In this document: positions 26,143 to 37,617 of the stretch, in pieces | How the letters are laid out: each line of letters begins with the position of its first letter | Numbering within the stretch: position 1 is the stretch's first letter | From: Rhodomicrobium sp. Az07 | Lineage (GTDB): Bacteria > Pseudomonadota > Alphaproteobacteria > Rhizobiales > Rhodomicrobiaceae | Assembly: GCF_018619475.1 (NCBI RefSeq) | Contig: NZ_JAHFZG010000021.1 | Span: 1 to 53,499, forward strand | Length of the DNA stretch: 53,499 nt | Direction of reading: 5' to 3' | Translations under genes and position numbers: made by a program | The notes under the pieces: generated by a model | Databases searched by the model: none | Told to the model about the DNA's origin: nothing | The model's input: the letters and a program-made list of their open reading frames with translations, nothing else

Positions 26143-27681
26143 ATGTTCGCACAGGTTTCGACCGTAACGTTCGAGGGCATCGACGCAAAACAGGTCGATG
26201 TGCAGGTGCTGATCGCGCCGGGGCTTCCATCTTTTTCCATCGTGGGTTTGCCGGACAAATCCGTGGGCGAAAGCCGTGAGCGCGTTCGCGCCGCCCTCAC
26301 AGCCATCGGGCTCGGCCTGCCCGCGAAGCGCATCACCGTCAATCTCGCACCCGCCGACATGCCGAAGGAAGGGACACACTACGATCTTCCCATCGCTCTC
26401 GGCGTGATGGCTGCCGCCGGGGCGATTCCCGGCGAGCTGCTGAAGGATTTCATAATTATCGGCGAGCTTGGCCTCGACGGGTCGCTTGGCCCGATCACCG
26501 GCGCGCTGCCGGCGGCCTTTGGGGCGAGCGGCCTCGACAAAGGGTTGATCTGTCCCGCCGGTTCGGGCCCGGAGGCTGCCTGGGCTTCGGCTGACATGCC
26601 CATCGTCGCGCCCGCGCATCTCACGCAACTCGTCAATCATCTCAAGGGCACGTCCGCGCTCGCGCGACCAAAACCGCATCTCGAACGCAGCGCCGGATCT
26701 TCCTCCGATTTGAGGGACGTGCGAGGACAGGAAAGCGCCAAACGCGCGCTGGAGGTAGCGGCGGCCGGGGGACATCACATGCTGATGATCGGGCCGCCGG
26801 GCGCCGGCAAATCCATGATGGCGCAGCGGTTGCCGGGCATCTTGCCGCCGCTCGAACCACACGAGCTGCTGGCGGTCGCCATGGTGCAGAGCATCGCGGG
26901 CACCATTGTGAACGGAGCGCTGACCGCGACAAGGCCGTTCCGCGCGCCGCATCATTCGGCGAGCATGGCGGCGCTGGTGGGCGGCGGCGCAAGGCCAAAG
27001 CCGGGAGAGGTGGCGCTCGCCCATCACGGCGTGCTCTTCCTGGACGAACTGCCTGAGTTTCCGCCGCATGTGCTCGATGCGCTGCGGCAGCCTCTCGAAA
27101 GCGGCGAGACCATCATTGCCCGCGTCAATCACCGCATCCGCTATCCTTCCCGTTTCCAGCTCGTGGCGGCGATGAACCCTTGCCGCTGCGGCCACGCATG
27201 GACGCCCGGCATGACCTGCAAGCTCGGACCGCGTTGCGAGGAGAGCTACCGAGCTCGCATCTCCGGCCCGCTGTGGGACAGGATCGATATCCAGATTCCC
27301 GTGGCGCCGGTCAAGGCGACCGACCTCGCCCTGCCGCCAGCGCGGGAGGGCAGCGCGGAGGTGGCGCTGCGCGTTCTGGCGGCCCGGTCCATCCAGATGA
27401 AGCGCTATTCCATCATTGGCAACGAGGCGATCACGACGAACGCCAACTGCCCGGCCCCGCTTCTCGACGACTTTTGCGCCCTCAGCCGCGAGGGCCTCGC
27501 CATGCTGGAGAAGGCGGCGGAGGTGGCCGGGCTTTCGGCGCGGGGCTATCACCGCACGCTCAGGCTTGCGCGCACGGTCGCCGACCTCGACGCGAGCGCC
27601 GGGGTTCATGCGATACACGTCGCGGAGGCATTGAGCCTCCGGGGTGAGATGGCGGCGACGCGCAGAGCAGTAGCCGCTTGA
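26143..27681 (+). CDS. comM: ComM/YifB family Mg-chelatase-like AAA+ ATPase
   Basis: A 512-residue protein. An N-terminal Lon-protease-like fold (VDVQVLIAPGLPSFSIVGLP) precedes an AAA+ module with Walker A (IGPPGAGKSMMAQRLPG), Walker B (HGVLFLDELPEF), and the zinc-like NPCRCG plus a later cysteine pair (MTCKLGPRCEE). A C-terminal Mg-chelatase helical domain ends it. In Vibrio ComM is a hexameric branch-migration helicase in natural transformation; the family is also universal in non-competent bacteria, so competence should not be assumed. Start ATG at 26143 opens with the conserved MFAQVSTVTFEGI. No other competence genes are in this window. Confidence 0.93.
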   Translation: MFAQVSTVTFEGIDAKQVDVQVLIAPGLPSFSIVGLPDKSVGESRERVRAALTAIGLGLPAKRITVNLAPADMPKEGTHYDLPIALGVMAAAGAIPGELLKDFIIIGELGLDGSLGPITGALPAAFGASGLDKGLICPAGSGPEAAWASADMPIVAPAHLTQLVNHLKGTSALARPKPHLERSAGSSSDLRDVRGQESAKRALEVAAAGGHHMLMIGPPGAGKSMMAQRLPGILPPLEPHELLAVAMVQSIAGTIVNGALTATRPFRAPHHSASMAALVGGGARPKPGEVALAHHGVLFLDELPEFPPHVLDALRQPLESGETIIARVNHRIRYPSRFQLVAAMNPCRCGHAWTPGMTCKLGPRCEESYRARISGPLWDRIDIQIPVAPVKATDLALPPAREGSAEVALRVLAARSIQMKRYSIIGNEAITTNANCPAPLLDDFCALSREGLAMLEKAAEVAGLSARGYHRTLRLARTVADLDASAGVHAIHVAEALSLRGEMAATRRAVAA

Positions 27682-27778
27682 TGCACGCGACACCTGCCAT
27701 CAACGGCGCCTCAACGAAGGAAACCGCTTTGGGATATGGAGAACGCACAGTGCCGGACGGTCGCCTCGGCGAAGCCTC

Positions 27779-29200
27779 TCAGCGCGGCAAAAGCGTCGCC
27801 CCCATAAGCGCCTGGTCGATCGCATGCGCGGCCTGACGGCCCTCGCGGATCGCCCAGACGACGAGCGATTGCCCGCGCCGCATGTCGCCCGCCACAAACA
27901 CCTTCGGTCGAGACGTGGCATAGTCGCGGTCGGTGGCCTTGACGTTGCCGCGCGCGTCGAGTTCGACGCCGAGATCCGCAAGCAGCCCTTCCTGAACCGG
28001 CGAAACGAAGCCCATGGCGAGCAGCACAAGATCAGCGTCCAGCACGAACTCGCTTCCGGGAACGGCCTTCATCCTGTCGTCGACGCGCATGCAATGAAGC
28101 CGCGTGACCTCGCCATCGTCGTTGCCTTCGAAGCGGGCCGTCATCACGCTGAACTCGCGGACGGCGCCTTCCTCCTGGCTCGACGAGGTGCGAAGCTTCA
28201 ACGGCCACGCCGGCCATGTCAGATCCTTGTTTTCCTTGACGGGAGGCTTCGGCATGATTTCGATCTGCGTCACAGACGCCGCGCCCTGCCGGATGGACGT
28301 GCCGATGCAGTCCGAGCCGGTGTCGCCGCCGCCGATGACAACGACGCGCTTGCCCGTCGCGAGGATCGGCTCGACTTCGCCGAGCGGCTCGCCCGAAACG
28401 CGCCTGTTCTGTTGCGAGAGGAAGCTCATGGCAAACTCGACGCCCTTCAGTTCCCGCCCGGGGACAGGAAGATCGCGCGGTCGCTCGGAGCCGCCAGCAA
28501 GCAGTACGGCATCGAAGTCGCGTTCGAGTTCGGCAACGGGCACCGTCACGCCGACATGCACGCCGCAATGGAAGGTCACGCCCTCGGCCTGCATCTGCAC
28601 GGCGCGCCGTTCGATGATCTGCTTCTCAAGCTTGAAGTCGGGGATACCGTAGCGCATGAGGCCACCCGGCATCGCGTTCTTCTCGTAGACATGCACGTCG
28701 TGGCCCGCGCGAGCGAGCTGCTGGGCGGCGGCGAGACCCGCAGGGCCGGAGCCGACGATGGCCACTCGCTTGCCGGTCTTCACCTCGGCCGGTTCCGGCA
28801 CGATGAAGCCCTCGTCCAGAGCGCGGTCGGCGATGGCGCACTCGATGCTCTTGATGGTAACGGGCACGTCGTCGATGTTGAGCGTGCAAGCCGCCTCGCA
28901 CGGCGCGGGACAGATGCGTCCCGTCACGTCCGGGAAGTTGTTCGTCGAATGGAGGTTTCTCGCCGCCGTTTCCCATTCGTCGTGATAGACGAGGTCGTTC
29001 CAGTCCGGGATCTGGTTGTTGATCGGGCAGCCGCGATGACAATAAGGCACGCCGCAATCCATGCAACGCGCGGCCTGGCGACTCACCTCCTCGCTCGTCG
29101 GCGGCAGCACGAACTCGCGGAAATGCCGCGTGCGCTCCGCGACGGGTGCGTAGTCCCGCTCTTCGCGCTCGATTTCAAGAAAACCGCTGATCTTTCCCAT
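27779..29200 (-). CDS. gltD: Glutamate synthase (NADPH) small subunit
   Basis: A 473-residue flavoprotein that passes electrons from NADPH through FAD and iron-sulfur centres to GltB. The N-terminal cluster cysteines are in [20 protein letters not shown] and [17 protein letters not shown] binds at [20 protein letters not shown] and NADPH at [30 protein letters not shown] is a C-terminal FAD motif. The ATG at 29200 gives the family's usual MGKxxGFLE start; the in-frame region beyond it is not conserved. It lies downstream of gltB on the same strand with an unusually long 330-bp gap. Confidence 0.96.
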   Translation of the reverse strand: MGKISGFLEIEREERDYAPVAERTRHFREFVLPPTSEEVSRQAARCMDCGVPYCHRGCPINNQIPDWNDLVYHDEWETAARNLHSTNNFPDVTGRICPAPCEAACTLNIDDVPVTIKSIECAIADRALDEGFIVPEPAEVKTGKRVAIVGSGPAGLAAAQQLARAGHDVHVYEKNAMPGGLMRYGIPDFKLEKQIIERRAVQMQAEGVTFHCGVHVGVTVPVAELERDFDAVLLAGGSERPRDLPVPGRELKGVEFAMSFLSQQNRRVSGEPLGEVEPILATGKRVVVIGGGDTGSDCIGTSIRQGAASVTQIEIMPKPPVKENKDLTWPAWPLKLRTSSSQEEGAVREFSVMTARFEGNDDGEVTRLHCMRVDDRMKAVPGSEFVLDADLVLLAMGFVSPVQEGLLADLGVELDARGNVKATDRDYATSRPKVFVAGDMRRGQSLVVWAIREGRQAAHAIDQALMGATLLPR

Positions 29201-29530
29201 TGTCTTACCCGCGCTGCATGCTGTCGGCCCGCATGCGCCAGCCGTCGTTTTCCGTTGTTCGGCGTCGCCGCCAAGCGTCACAAGCCCGAGCTTCCGTCCG
29301 CCGCGAAGCTGCTCGCGAGCCGGAGTCGGTCAGGTTCGCGCTGGCCACCGCCTCAATTGCGAGGCCGTTTGCCGATCGAGTGCATCGCAACTCGATCGGA
29401 CCGCCCTCTATCCCGGATCGCGCCCGCCTTTGCCGGAACGGTCGAAACCCGAAGTCCTTTTCGTTTGTCCGGCCAGAAGCCGCCTCAAGCCTTCCTGCCG
29501 GACCACGCGAGCGATACAGGCTCGCCTTGC
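29201..29530. other. Gap between gltB and gltD
   Basis: These 330 bp separate two genes normally only a few bases apart. A minus-strand frame of 109 codons (29205-29534) crosses it, rich in Arg and Ala and starting inside the gltB 3' end; it has no recognisable domain, so I do not call it. No promoter, terminator or attenuator stands out. Confidence 0.4.
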
Positions 29531-32500
29531 TCAACCGGCGGCAGTCACGCCGATGGAAATATCCGCCTGCTCCGGCGGGGTCGGCGCAACCTTGATCCGC
29601 TTCATGTTTTCGAGCGCCTTGCGATACTCGGTCGGCATGACCTTCACGAATTTCGGCAGGTAGAAGGACCAGTTTTCAAGAATGGCCCTTGCGCGTTCGG
29701 ATCCGGTATAGCGGCGATGGTTCTCGATAAGGCGGGCAAGCCGCAGTTCGTCGTCGCGCGTCATATCGTGCATGAGGTGTACGTAGTTGAAGCGTTCGAG
29801 CGTGTCGCCGCTCGCCTGATTGAAGGGCGAGACGTCGCCCGGATCGATGGGCTCAAGCTCGACCATCGCCATGTTGCAGCGCTTCGGAAACGAGCCGTCC
29901 TCGTCGAGAACATAGGCGATGCCGCCCGACATGCCCGCCGCAAAATTGCGCCCGGTCTTGCCGAGGACTACCACGCAACCGCCGGTCATGTATTCGCAAC
30001 CGTGATCGCCGGTCCCTTCGACGACCGCGACCGCGCCGGAGTTCCTCACCGCGAAGCGCTCGCCCGCGATACCGCGGAAGTAACACGAGCCGGAAATCGC
30101 GCCATACAGCACGGTGTTGCCGACGATGATGCTATCCTCCGGCACAATCGACGTGTTCGACGGCGGGCGGATGATGAGCTTGCCGCCGGAAATCCCCTTG
30201 CCGACATAGTCGTTGCCTTCGCCTTCGAGATCGAGCGTGACGCCTTTCGCGGCCCACGCGCCGAAGCTTTGCCCGGCTGTGCCCTTGAGCGAGATCCAGA
30301 TGGTATCTTCCGGCAGGCCCGCGTGACCGTACGCCCTGGCGACGCGGCCCGACAGCATCGCGCCCGTCGAGCGGTCGGCGCTGTGGATCGGCACTTCAAG
30401 CTTGACTGCCTTGCCCCCTTCGAGCGCGGGCTTCGCAAGCTCGATCAGCTTCCGGTCGAGCACATGGGCGATCGGATGATTCTGCCGCTCGCTGTGGTAG
30501 CTTGCGACATTCGACGGCACGTCCGGCTTGTGGAACATCTTCGTGAAGTCGAGGCCCTGCGCCTTCCAGTGCTGGATCACCTTTTCCTTGTCGAGCCAGT
30601 CGGTGCGGCCGACAAGCTCGTTGAAGGAACGGACGCCAAGCGCCGCCATGTATTCGCGCACCTCTTCTGCGACGAAGAAGAAGTAGTTGATCACATGCTC
30701 GGGCGTGCCCTTGAAGCGCGCGCGAAGCACCGGGTCTTGCGTGGCGACACCGACGGGGCAGGTGTTGAGATGGCACTTGCGCATCATCACGCAGCCCGCC
30801 GCGATCAGCGGTGCCGTCGCGAAGCCGAATTCGTCCGCGCCGAGCAACGCGCCCACGAGCACGTCGCGGCCCGTGCGGATGCCGCCATCGACTTGCAACG
30901 CGATGCGCCCGCGCAGCCGGTTGAGCACCAGCGTTTGCTGCGTTTCGGCGAGGCCGATTTCCCACGGGCTGCCGCAATGCTTGATCGAGGTCAGCGGCGA
31001 AGCGCCCGTGCCGCCCTCGAAGCCCGCGATGGTGATGTGGTCCGCGCGCGCCTTCGCGACACCCGCCGCAACGGTGCCAACGCCCACTTCGGAGCCGAGC
31101 TTCACGCTGACGTCGGCTTCGGGATTCACGTTCTTCAGGTCGAAGATGAGCTGCGCCAGATCCTCGATGGAATAGATGTCGTGGTGCGGCGGCGGCGAAA
31201 TGAGGCCGACGCCCGCCGTCGAATGGCGTACCTTCGCGATGGTGTCGTCGACCTTGTGGCCCGGAAGCTGGCCGCCTTCGCCCGGCTTCGCGCCCTGCAC
31301 GACCTTGATCTGCATCATGTCGGAATTGACGAGATATTCCGTCGTCACGCCGAAGCGGCCCGACGCCACCTGCTTGATGGCGGAGCGCATGCTGTCGCCG
31401 CTCGCGAGCGGCTTGAAGCGGTCGGCTTCCTCGCCGCCTTCGCCCGTGTTCGACTTGCCGCCGATGCGGTTCATGGCGATGGCGAGCGTGGTGTGCGCCT
31501 CGCGGCTGATCGAGCCGAAGGACATCGCGCCTGTGGCGAAGCGCTTCACGATCTCGACGGCCGGTTCCACCTCATCGACTGGCACGGGCGCGCGCCCGAG
31601 TTCGCCCGCGTCCTTGATTCGGAACAGGCCGCGGATGGTCATCAGGCGCTCGGCCTGTTCGTTGATGCTCTTCGCGAAGGACCGATACTTCTCCGGCAGA
31701 TTGCCGCGCACAGCGTGCTGAAGGTCGCCCACGGTGTCGGGCGTCCAGACGTGATCTTCGCCGCGCACGCGATAGGCGTACTCGCCGCCCACATCGAGCG
31801 TGCCCTTGAGAACCGGCGCATCGGAGAAGGCGAGGCGATGGCGCTCGACGGTTTCGCGCGCGATCTCGTCCAGCCCGACGCCCTCGATGGCCGTCTGCGT
31901 GCCGGTGAAATACTTGTTCACGAAGTCCGAGCGAAGCCCGACGGCGTCGAAGATCTGCGCGCCGCAATAAGACTGATAGGTAGAGATGCCCATCTTGGAC
32001 ATCACCTTCATCAGGCCCTTGCCGATGGCCTTTACATAGCGCTTCTCGGCTTCCTTCTTGGCGATCGGCTTCGAAAACTCGCCGAGTTTCGCCTCGATCG
32101 TCTCGAAGGCGAGATAGGGGTTGATGGCTTCCGCGCCGAAGCCCGCGAGCACCGCGAACTGATGGATCTCGTGCGCCTCGGCCGTTTCGACCACAAGGCC
32201 GACGGACGTGCGCAGGCCCTTGCGGATGAGGTGATGATGCACCGCGCTCGTCGCGAGCAGGCTCGGGATCGGGATGCGGTTCGGGCCGGCCTCGCGGTCA
32301 GACACTATAATGATGTTCCAGCCCTGAAGGACGGAGGTTTCCGCGCGCTTGCAAAGCAGGTCGAGCGCGCGCTCCATCCCCTCGGCGCCGAGGTCCGCGC
32401 CATAGGTTGCGTCGAGCGTGATCGTGCGGAACGGCGTATCCGGGTGATCCGCAATATGCCGGATGCGCTCCAGATCTTCATTCGTCAGGATCGGCTGCGA

Positions 32501-34237
32501 GACTTCGAGCCGCTTCAGCTTCCACGTGCCCTGAAGGTCGAGGATGTTCGGACGCGGGCCGATGAACGAGACGAGGCTCATGACCAGTTCCTCGCGGATC
32601 GGGTCAATGGGCGGGTTCGTGACCTGCGCGAAGTTCTGCTTGAAATAGGTGTGGAGCAGCTTCGGCCGCGAGGAGAGCGCGGAAATGGGCGTGTCTGTGC
32701 CCATCGAGCCGATGGCTTCCTGCCCGGTCTCGATCATCGGCGCGAGCAGGAACTTCCAGCTCTCCTGCGTGTAGCCGAACGCCTGCTGGCGGTCGAGCAG
32801 GGCCACGTTCGTCTTCGTCTGGGACGGGGCGGCTGGCGGAAGATTTTCGACGCGCACCTGACCGTGCTTCAGCCATTCCTGATACGGGCGCATGCTGGCG
32901 AGTTCGGTCTTGATCTCGTCGTCGGAGATGATGCGGCCTTCTTCGAGGTCGATCAGCAACATCTTGCCGGGCTGAAGCCGCCACTTGTGAACGATCTTCT
33001 CTTCCGGTACCGGAAGCGTGCCCGCTTCGGACGCGAGGATGACGCGGTCGTCGGTGGTCACGACATAGCGCGCGGGGCGGAGGCCGTTGCGGTCGAGCGT
33101 GGCGCCCACCTGCCTGCCGTCCGTGAACGCGATGGCGGCGGGGCCGTCCCACGGCTCCATGAGCGAGGCGTGATATTCGTAAAAGGCGTGCCGCTTTTCG
33201 TCCATCAGTGCGTTGCCGCCCCAGGCTTCGGGGATGAGCAGCATCATGGCGTGCGCGAGGCTGTAGCCGCCCTGCGTCAGAAATTCGAGCGCGTTGTCGA
33301 AGCAGGCGGTGTCGGACTGGCCCTCATAGGAGATCGGCCAGAGCTTCTGGATTTCGCCGCCGAACAGCGGCGACGAAACGCTCGCCTGCCGGGCCGCCAT
33401 CCAGTTCACATTGCCGCGCAGCGTGTTGATCTCGCCATTGTGGCAGACCATGCGATACGGGTGCGCGAGCTTCCACGACGGAAAGGTGTTCGTCGAGAAG
33501 CGCTGATGCACGAGCGCGAGCGCCGACGCGAACAGCGGATGATGCAGGTCGTTGTAATATTCGCCGAGCTGGTACGACAGGAACATGCCCTTGTAGACGA
33601 TGGTCCGGCAGGAGCACGACACGGGATAAAAGTTGATGTCGGCGCCGATTTCAGCGCGCACGCGGTTCGAGATGATGCGCCGCGCCACGTAAAGCGCGCG
33701 CTCGAAGGCGCTTTCGTCCGAGATGCAATGCGGACGGCCGATGAACACCTGCCGCTGGAACGGCTCGGTCGCGGTTACGGTCTCCGGCAAGGTTTCATTA
33801 TTGACCGGCACGTCGCGCCAGCCGATGAACGGCAGCCCTTGCTCGGCGAGCACCGTCTCGACGACGGTTTCGCACTTCGCGCGAACCTCCGGGTCTTGCG
33901 GCATGAAGAGCTGACCGACGCCGTAATATCCCGTCTGCGGCAGCCTGAAGCCGATCCGCACGCCTTCCGCGACGAAGAAATCGTGCGGGAGCTGCACGAG
34001 GATGCCCGCGCCGTCGCCGGCCAGCGGATCCGCGCCGACCGCGCCGCGATGTTCGAGGTTGAGCAGGATCTTGAGCGCGTCCTGCACGATCGCATGGCTT
34101 TTCACGCCCTTGATGTTGGCGATGAGGCCGAAGCCGCAGGCGTCATGCTCGCGCGAGGGGTGGTAGAGCCCCTGCGGCTCGGGAAAGCCGTGGGCGGAGA
34201 GGGAGCTATTGCAGGTTGGCATCGCGGTATCGGTCAT
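29531..34237 (-). CDS. gltB: Glutamate synthase (NADPH) large subunit
   Basis: A protein of 1568 residues that makes two glutamates from glutamine and 2-oxoglutarate. The N-terminal class-II amidotransferase has its catalytic cysteine in [15 protein letters not shown] after a short propeptide (about residue 36). The central domain and the FMN (beta/alpha)8 barrel follow (residues ~850-1200), with the [3Fe-4S] ligands in [18 protein letters not shown]. The end is the GXGXG beta-helix ([15 protein letters not shown]). The frame is open to a TTG at 34255, but the ATG at 34237 has AAGAG a few bases upstream. With gltD it forms the GOGAT ammonia-assimilation enzyme. No frameshift is seen. Confidence 0.96.
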   Translation of the reverse strand: MTDTAMPTCNSSLSAHGFPEPQGLYHPSREHDACGFGLIANIKGVKSHAIVQDALKILLNLEHRGAVGADPLAGDGAGILVQLPHDFFVAEGVRIGFRLPQTGYYGVGQLFMPQDPEVRAKCETVVETVLAEQGLPFIGWRDVPVNNETLPETVTATEPFQRQVFIGRPHCISDESAFERALYVARRIISNRVRAEIGADINFYPVSCSCRTIVYKGMFLSYQLGEYYNDLHHPLFASALALVHQRFSTNTFPSWKLAHPYRMVCHNGEINTLRGNVNWMAARQASVSSPLFGGEIQKLWPISYEGQSDTACFDNALEFLTQGGYSLAHAMMLLIPEAWGGNALMDEKRHAFYEYHASLMEPWDGPAAIAFTDGRQVGATLDRNGLRPARYVVTTDDRVILASEAGTLPVPEEKIVHKWRLQPGKMLLIDLEEGRIISDDEIKTELASMRPYQEWLKHGQVRVENLPPAAPSQTKTNVALLDRQQAFGYTQESWKFLLAPMIETGQEAIGSMGTDTPISALSSRPKLLHTYFKQNFAQVTNPPIDPIREELVMSLVSFIGPRPNILDLQGTWKLKRLEVSQPILTNEDLERIRHIADHPDTPFRTITLDATYGADLGAEGMERALDLLCKRAETSVLQGWNIIIVSDREAGPNRIPIPSLLATSAVHHHLIRKGLRTSVGLVVETAEAHEIHQFAVLAGFGAEAINPYLAFETIEAKLGEFSKPIAKKEAEKRYVKAIGKGLMKVMSKMGISTYQSYCGAQIFDAVGLRSDFVNKYFTGTQTAIEGVGLDEIARETVERHRLAFSDAPVLKGTLDVGGEYAYRVRGEDHVWTPDTVGDLQHAVRGNLPEKYRSFAKSINEQAERLMTIRGLFRIKDAGELGRAPVPVDEVEPAVEIVKRFATGAMSFGSISREAHTTLAIAMNRIGGKSNTGEGGEEADRFKPLASGDSMRSAIKQVASGRFGVTTEYLVNSDMMQIKVVQGAKPGEGGQLPGHKVDDTIAKVRHSTAGVGLISPPPHHDIYSIEDLAQLIFDLKNVNPEADVSVKLGSEVGVGTVAAGVAKARADHITIAGFEGGTGASPLTSIKHCGSPWEIGLAETQQTLVLNRLRGRIALQVDGGIRTGRDVLVGALLGADEFGFATAPLIAAGCVMMRKCHLNTCPVGVATQDPVLRARFKGTPEHVINYFFFVAEEVREYMAALGVRSFNELVGRTDWLDKEKVIQHWKAQGLDFTKMFHKPDVPSNVASYHSERQNHPIAHVLDRKLIELAKPALEGGKAVKLEVPIHSADRSTGAMLSGRVARAYGHAGLPEDTIWISLKGTAGQSFGAWAAKGVTLDLEGEGNDYVGKGISGGKLIIRPPSNTSIVPEDSIIVGNTVLYGAISGSCYFRGIAGERFAVRNSGAVAVVEGTGDHGCEYMTGGCVVVLGKTGRNFAAGMSGGIAYVLDEDGSFPKRCNMAMVELEPIDPGDVSPFNQASGDTLERFNYVHLMHDMTRDDELRLARLIENHRRYTGSERARAILENWSFYLPKFVKVMPTEYRKALENMKRIKVAPTPPEQADISIGVTAAG

Positions 34238-34756
34238 GGCTCTTGGCATTCGCAAGGGAATTTTAATGAGGAGTCGGTTCTATGTCGTTCGTCGGGCGCG
34301 CTATTCGAACCGTTCCGCGCGCGGCTTCTAGCGGCGATGTTTTCGCGTCGCGGCCCTGGCCGCTTCGCTTCCGTATGTTCCGCTGTCAATGCCGCCCATA
34401 GTCATTCGTGTCGTCCCCTGCCCAGTTATTTCATTCAGGCACGCAAATGCCCGATCCCGAAACGCATTTGTCTCCTGAACAAATGGTTCACGGGCCGAGC
34501 ATTGCCCACGCTATCGCGCCAATGGTGGAAGCGTGCCAGAATTTTAGAACCGTGACAAGTCTGCAATGTCCCGCGCGCTTCGGCGAAACGCCCGCCGCGT
34601 CTGCTAGCGAACCCGTGACAGAAGAACCGATGCGCCGAGCCTGTAACGTCGTCGTCACACCCTATATAATAACGCGCGTCCCTCACGAAAACTGCGCTTC
34701 GCAGGGTGTTTCACAGGTTAAATTGGCAGCTCACTTTATGAGCGGAATCGGCGGCG
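34238..34756. other. Divergent intergenic region upstream of gltB and the GTPase pair
   Basis: About 520 bp between two divergent transcription units. No convincing gene is seen; frames present are antisense-like and lack a ribosome site. A clear sigma54 (GG-N10-GC) site for gltB was not found. An AT-rich patch at 34665-34740 may hold the promoter of the GTPase operon. Confidence 0.4.
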
Positions 34757-36016
34757 ATGGCCTTGCGTGACGAATTTGAAGGCACCCTGATGCGGAGTTG
34801 GAAGGCCGTGCGCGACAATGTGCTCACGCCGCAGGCAGCGAGCACCCCGTCAGACGAGCGAGTGGCCGAGCTTGCGAAGATCAGCGCGCCCGTCATCTGG
34901 CTCATCGGCAAGGTCCAGTCCGGCAAGACGTCCATCGTGCGCGCGCTCACGGGCGTTACGGCGGCGGAGGTCGGGCAGGGGTACAAGCCGTGCACACGGA
35001 CGGCGAAAATCTTCGATTTCCCCGCCGACGCCCCCGTAATTCGTTTTCTCGACACGCGCGGCCTCGGCGAGGCGGGCTACGATCCGGCGGAAGACATCGC
35101 CGTGCATGAAAGCCAGGCGCATCTGATCCTCGCTGTGATGAAGGCGCTCGATCCGCAGCAGGATGCGGTGGTGGATGCAGTGAAGGCGGCGCGCGCGCGG
35201 CACCCCGGCTGGCCGGTCGTCGTCGCCCAGACCACGCTGCACGATGGCTACAAGACGGGCGATGGCCACCCCGCCGCCTATCCCTACGGCGAACCGGGCG
35301 CGGCGCTCGAAGTGGTCGGCCCGGTGCCGCCGGACCTCGCCAGAAGCCTCGCCCACCAGCGCGCACTGTTCGCCGATCTGCCCGGCGATGGCCTCGTGCT
35401 GTTCGTGCCCATCGATTTCACGCAACCCGAAGACGGCTTCGAGCCGGTGAATTACGGCCTGCCGCAGCTACTGGCCGCGCTGGAAAAAGCCGCGCCCGCC
35501 GGCATCGTGGCGGCGTTGAAGGACGGCGGCAGCCGGGCGGGAGACTCGCTGTCGCGGGAGGCGCATCCCCATATCATGGGTTATTCCAGCGCCGCCGCCG
35601 CCGCCGATGTGATGCCGGTCGCGGGCGCGGTCGCGGTCCCCGCCGTTCAGGCGAAGATGCTGCACAGCCTCGCAAGCATCTACGGCGTGGAGTGGAACCG
35701 CCGCACCTTGTCCGAATTCGGCGCATGCCTCGGCGCAGGCGTGGTGACGCGCATGGCCGCGTCGTTCGGCGCGCGCCAGCTTGCGAAGCTCATCCCGGTC
35801 TACGGGCAGACGGCGGGCGCGGCGGCGGCGGCCGCGTCGAGCTTTGCCACCACCTTCGCCATCGGCAAGGCGGCGTGCTACTTCCTCGCGCGTCGTCGTC
35901 TCGGCCAGAGCGACCCGAAAGGCGTAGCGGAAGCCTACGCTGCCGCGCTGTCGGAAGCGTTCCGGTTTCGAAAGAAGGCGGAAGGCGACCGCAAGCCGGA
36001 AGGCGCGTCTGCATGA
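34757..36016 (+). CDS. P-loop GTPase with DUF697-like hydrophobic C-terminus
   Basis: A 419-residue protein. The Era/TrmE-like G domain has the P-loop GKVQSGKTS (residues 51-59), a switch threonine region (CTRT, 79-82) and the G3 motif DTRG (99-102). The G4 position is atypical (VVVAQTTLHDGY, not NKxD), so GTP specificity should be tested. Residues ~275-400 resemble the DUF697 region: ADVMPVAGAVAVPAVQ then a conserved-looking VVTRMAASFGARQLAKLIPV and TAGAAAAAASSFATTFAIGK, which could associate with membrane. It overlaps the next GTPase gene by ATGA. The pair's biological role is unknown; DUF697 GTPases are found with envelope or stress functions in some bacteria. Confidence 0.82.
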   Translation: MALRDEFEGTLMRSWKAVRDNVLTPQAASTPSDERVAELAKISAPVIWLIGKVQSGKTSIVRALTGVTAAEVGQGYKPCTRTAKIFDFPADAPVIRFLDTRGLGEAGYDPAEDIAVHESQAHLILAVMKALDPQQDAVVDAVKAARARHPGWPVVVAQTTLHDGYKTGDGHPAAYPYGEPGAALEVVGPVPPDLARSLAHQRALFADLPGDGLVLFVPIDFTQPEDGFEPVNYGLPQLLAALEKAAPAGIVAALKDGGSRAGDSLSREAHPHIMGYSSAAAAADVMPVAGAVAVPAVQAKMLHSLASIYGVEWNRRTLSEFGACLGAGVVTRMAASFGARQLAKLIPVYGQTAGAAAAAASSFATTFAIGKAACYFLARRRLGQSDPKGVAEAYAAALSEAFRFRKKAEGDRKPEGASA

Positions 36017-37572
36017 GCGGCGGCAAGGACAATCTGATCTGGCTACGTTTTGCGCTCGTCGCCCTTTGCTTCGTGCTGCCTTCGCTGACGCTCATCCCGC
36101 TTGGCGGCCTGTGGCTGTGGGAGAAGGGCTATGCGCTTTACTGGGTTGCCGGCGCTTTCGCGTTTGTCGGCATCGCCTTCCTGGCCCAGCTCGCGTTGTT
36201 CCGCCGCCTCGACATCCCGCTCCGAGCGCCACGCGACGTGGAGCTTCCCGAGGACGCCGCCGCCGACACCTGGACGCCTCGCGAAAATCAGGCGTGGGAC
36301 GCGGTGCTCGAAGTCGCCGACACGGTGAAGGTGGACGACCTGACAAGCTGGGCGGCGTTCTGGGCGCTCGGCAAGCGGACCATCGACGCGGTCGCCCGGA
36401 AGCTTCACCCGGAGCAGGAAAATCCGCTCTGGGAGTTCACCGCGCCCGAGGCGCTGACGATTGTCGAGCAGGTCGCCGTGCGTCTCAAGCCCGTCGTCGC
36501 GGACAACATTCCGCTGGGCGACAAGCTCACCATCGGGCAGATCATCCGCATCTATGAATATCGCTCGCTGATCGATGTGGCGCAGAAGGGCTACGACATC
36601 TGGCGCATCATCCGCATGCTGAACCCGGCGGCGGCGGTCACGCAGGAACTGCGCGAGCGCATGTCGAACCAGATGTATCGCTGGGGGCGCGAGGAACTCG
36701 CCAAGCGTCTCGCGCGGGCCTACGTGAAGGAAGTCGGCCGCGCCGCCATCGACCTTTACGGCGGGCGTTTGCGTGTCGAGCCGGAAGACCTTCAGGCGCA
36801 TGTGACCGAGGCGACGGAGCGCGACCGCCGCGCCGCCTCGAAGGTTGAGGCCGAGCCGTTGCGCCTGCTCATCGCCGGGCAGGTAAACGCGGGCAAGTCG
36901 AGCCTCGTGAATGCGCTGCTGGCCGAAATCCGCGCCGGGTCAGACGTGCTGCCGCTGACGAACGGCTTCACGGCCTACGAACTGAAACGCGAGGGCGTAC
37001 CGCAGGCGCTCTTGCTCGACAGCCCCGGCCTCGACAGCACGGACGAGCCCTTGCAGGCGCTGGTGGAGGAAGCCGCGAATGCGGATCTCATTCTGTGGGT
37101 CGCGAGCGCTGTTCGCCCCGACCGCGACCTCGACGCCCGCGCGCTTGAAGCCATCCGCGCCCATTTCGCCGAGCGGCCCAACCGCCGCCGTCCGCCCGTG
37201 CTGTTCGTGCTGAGTCACGTAGATCGGCTTCGCCCCGTGCGCGAATGGACGCCGCCCTACGATCTGGACGACGCCTCGAACGCAAAGGCCGCCTCGATCC
37301 GGGGTGCGGTCGAAGCGGCGGACGCGGACCTCGGCTTCGCCGCCGAGGACACGATCCCGGCCTGTCTCGACACGGGCGTCGGCCTTTACAATGTCGATGC
37401 GATCTGGGCCTCGATCACGGAGAAGATGCCGGAGGCGCAGCGCGCGCAACTTGTGCGCACGCTTCAGGACATCGACAAGGGCTTCGACTGGCGGAAACTT
37501 CGCACGCAGGCGGCAAACGCAGGCCGCATCATCGCGAAGGCCGTGTTCTCCGGCGGCGAAAAGCGGCCGTAG
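36013..37572 (+). CDS. Membrane-anchored P-loop GTPase
   Basis: A 519-residue protein. Residues ~10-65 contain two membrane helices (RFALVALCFVLPSLTLIPLG and YWVAGAFAFVGIAFLAQLAL). Residues ~95-275 are a helical linker without a recognised family. The G domain is C-terminal: P-loop GQVNAGKSS (289-297), G3 DSPG (336-339), and G4 VLSHVD in place of NKxD. The start at 36013 is fixed by the ATGA overlap with the upstream GTPase, so the two are surely co-translated. The layout (anchor, helices, then dynamin/Era-like G domain) suggests a membrane-surface GTPase acting with its soluble partner; this is inference. GapR lies next, on the opposite strand. Confidence 0.82.
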   Translation: MSGGKDNLIWLRFALVALCFVLPSLTLIPLGGLWLWEKGYALYWVAGAFAFVGIAFLAQLALFRRLDIPLRAPRDVELPEDAAADTWTPRENQAWDAVLEVADTVKVDDLTSWAAFWALGKRTIDAVARKLHPEQENPLWEFTAPEALTIVEQVAVRLKPVVADNIPLGDKLTIGQIIRIYEYRSLIDVAQKGYDIWRIIRMLNPAAAVTQELRERMSNQMYRWGREELAKRLARAYVKEVGRAAIDLYGGRLRVEPEDLQAHVTEATERDRRAASKVEAEPLRLLIAGQVNAGKSSLVNALLAEIRAGSDVLPLTNGFTAYELKREGVPQALLLDSPGLDSTDEPLQALVEEAANADLILWVASAVRPDRDLDARALEAIRAHFAERPNRRRPPVLFVLSHVDRLRPVREWTPPYDLDDASNAKAASIRGAVEAADADLGFAAEDTIPACLDTGVGLYNVDAIWASITEKMPEAQRAQLVRTLQDIDKGFDWRKLRTQAANAGRIIAKAVFSGGEKRP

Positions 37573-37617
37573 GTCGGTCCGCGCCCGCGAGCGATGGGCG
37601 GCCCACAGCGCATGCGC

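Noticed and set aside
27824-34555. A very long open frame on the plus strand (over 2200 codons) opposite gltB and gltD
   Set aside because: It is antisense to two conserved genes with all cofactor motifs intact; its composition is a mirror of their high-GC third positions and it shows no domain.
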